8,415 bases of DNA from Treponema sp. (GTDB lineage: Bacteria > Spirochaetota > Spirochaetia > Treponematales > Treponemataceae), in assembly GCA_022510885.1 (NCBI GenBank), contig JAFLSP010000079.1, positions 1 to 8,415 on the forward strand. Direction: 5' to 3'. The position numbers were made by a program, and so were the translations under genes. Numbering within the stretch: the stretch's first letter is position 1; each line of letters starts with the position of its first letter. The notes under the pieces are model-generated. The model made no database searches. It was not told the DNA's origin and saw only the letters and a program-made list of their open reading frames with translations. Positions 7,369 through 8,415 of the stretch are shown here, one piece after another.

Positions 7369-8364
7369 CTACTTGACTTCCCTTGCCCAGCGGTCGAGCA
7401 CGTCCTTGCGCTGTTCGGAAGCCTGCTTAGTATCATAATCGATTACGTCAATATCGGCAATCGGGACAGAGCCTTCCACGCCGTGCGCCTCGGGATTGAC
7501 CGGCGTCGTGAAGTCGAGCGAACTCATCAGCTCCTGCGCCTCCACGGAAAGGATGAAGTCCACGAACTGCTTTGCCGCGTCGAGGTGCTTTGCGTTGCGA
7601 AGAATGGCAACGCAGTCAACGTCGCCCACGGACTGCGGCGGCGCGACCAGCCGAATGTCAAAGCCGAGCGCGCGGTATTTGGTGAGCGCGTGCAGATAGG
7701 CAATGCCAATCGCGTACTCGCCCGTGCCAATCAGTTTGGGCGGCGCGCTGCCGCTGTCGGGAAACTGCCCGACCGACTGCGCGAGCGTGAGCAGGTAGTC
7801 CCAGCCCGCGTCCCAGCCGAGCCGCTGCAACTGCCCCTGCACAAAAAGATACGACGTGGAGGAAGCCGCCGGGTCAGTCATGACGATTTCGCCCTTAAAA
7901 GCGGGATTCAGCAAATCCTCCCAGGTGCGCGGAACGGCAACGCCGGGGAATTTCTGCGCAAAGCGCGCCTCGTTCACGCCGATGCCGAGCGTAAGCACAC
8001 AGAATCCCGTCCACGCGCCGTCGGGAGCGGCCGCATAGTCCGGCACGTTCTTGGCAAGCGGCGACCGGTACGCATAGAGCGCGCCCGCCTCGGCCGCCTG
8101 AATATGATACGAACTCGCGCCACCGAGCAGCACGTCCGCCTGCGGGTCGTCCTGCTCCGCAATCACGCGGCTCACCATCTCGCCCGTCGTCGCCCGCAAA
8201 TACGCCACGGGAATCCCCGTCTTCTGCGTGAACAAATCCGTGAGCGCGCGCGCCTCGTCGTCATGGATAATCGCGTACACGTTCAGCTCCTGCGCGCCTT
8301 TGTCTTTCTGACACCCCGACAGCGCGACCACCGCACCGAGCGCGAGCAACAGCACTCTTTTCAT
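7369..8364 (-). CDS. Extracellular solute-binding lipoprotein, AfuA/FbpA-like (COG1840 type)
   Basis: First gene of the importer operon; it captures the substrate outside the cytoplasmic membrane and delivers it to the permease. It is 331 aa. A short signal peptide ends in the lipobox LSGC, with C18 the predicted lipidated residue, so the protein is membrane-tethered. Fold features of the family include ADVLLGGAS (76-84), RTWEDLLNPAFKGEI (146-160), TDPAASSTSYLF (163-174), GTGEYAIGIAY (213-223) and the C-terminal KQFVDFILSVEAQELM (265-280). The adjacent tyrosine pair that binds iron in classical FbpA is not seen; the corresponding stretch has only the separated Y223 and Y230. The substrate may thus be ferric iron bound differently, or a phosphonate or sugar phosphate as known for some AfuA relatives. 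The start at 8364 is set by GGAGGG seven bases upstream and a classical lysine-arginine signal start; the upstream in-frame ATG at 8379 overlaps that site. Confidence 0.92.
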   Translation of the reverse strand: MKRVLLLALGAVVALSGCQKDKGAQELNVYAIIHDDEARALTDLFTQKTGIPVAYLRATTGEMVSRVIAEQDDPQADVLLGGASSYHIQAAEAGALYAYRSPLAKNVPDYAAAPDGAWTGFCVLTLGIGVNEARFAQKFPGVAVPRTWEDLLNPAFKGEIVMTDPAASSTSYLFVQGQLQRLGWDAGWDYLLTLAQSVGQFPDSGSAPPKLIGTGEYAIGIAYLHALTKYRALGFDIRLVAPPQSVGDVDCVAILRNAKHLDAAKQFVDFILSVEAQELMSSLDFTTPVNPEAHGVEGSVPIADIDVIDYDTKQASEQRKDVLDRWAREVK

Positions 8365-8371
8365 GGCATAT

Positions 8372-8377
8372 CCCTCC
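8372..8377 (-). promoter_or_regulatory. Ribosome binding site of the binding-protein gene
   Basis: On the minus strand GGAGGG spans 8377-8372, seven bases before the ATG at 8364. It settles the start in favour of MKRVLL rather than the five-residue-longer MEGYAM, whose ATG abuts the site itself. Confidence 0.8.
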
Positions 8378-8415
8378 ATAATAAGTTGATTTCCTACAAG
8401 GATAGTGTGATTAGC
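8378..8415 (-). promoter_or_regulatory. Leader of the importer operon, with a small TCCT-N3-AGGA dyad
   Basis: Only 38 bases upstream of the ribosome binding site are inside the window. They are A+T-richer than the genes. TCCT (8392-8395) and AGGA (8399-8402) form an 11-base dyad, and TGATT occurs twice (8387-8391 and 8408-8412). No Fur-like 19-base box is visible. I cannot define a convincing -35/-10 pair, so the promoter probably lies at or beyond the window edge. Confidence 0.25.

Noticed and set aside
8378..8415. Fur box upstream of the importer operon
   Set aside because: No 19-base GATAATGATAATCATTATC-like sequence is recognisable; only a short TCCT-N3-AGGA dyad is present, and the window ends here.

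Overview
The window is G+C-rich bacterial DNA carrying five complete protein-coding genes, densely packed and with little mobile or accessory character. A GTP-dependent PEP carboxykinase, a lipoprotein-type solute-binding protein with a fused double permease, and a membrane cyclic-di-GMP enzyme with a PF04392-like sensor fit an anaerobic, possibly Treponema-like spirochaete. That placement is an impression from protein style, not a demonstrated taxonomy. I saw no tRNA, rRNA, CRISPR array, insertion sequence or phage gene.

Left part (1-2056, + strand): a short leader with a plausible sigma70-type promoter, then PEP carboxykinase (616 aa), closed by a strong intrinsic terminator with a GCAA tetraloop. 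The codon choice of this gene (AAG, AAC, GGC strongly preferred) suggests high expression.

Middle (2057-4742, + strand): a roughly 230-base regulatory gap with two small inverted repeats and a near-consensus promoter, then an 818-aa inner-membrane protein. In order it has a membrane anchor, an extracytoplasmic substrate-binding-protein-like sensor, a second membrane helix, a degenerate GGDEF domain and an intact EAL domain. It reads as a ligand-controlled cyclic-di-GMP phosphodiesterase.

Right part (8364 down to 4769, - strand): a three-gene ABC importer operon in the order solute-binding lipoprotein, fused two-domain permease, ATPase. Spacing is very tight (6 bases, then a 4-base ATGA overlap). 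The family is the ferric-iron/AfuA/FbpA-like group, but the binding protein lacks the adjacent tyrosine pair of classical FbpA, so iron should not be taken as the proven substrate. The operon converges on the EAL gene across only 26 bases, with no visible terminator.

I found no clearly new multi-gene system. The most interesting item is the sensor-degenerate GGDEF-EAL protein with its own promoter and operator-like repeats; the next is the unresolved substrate of the importer.
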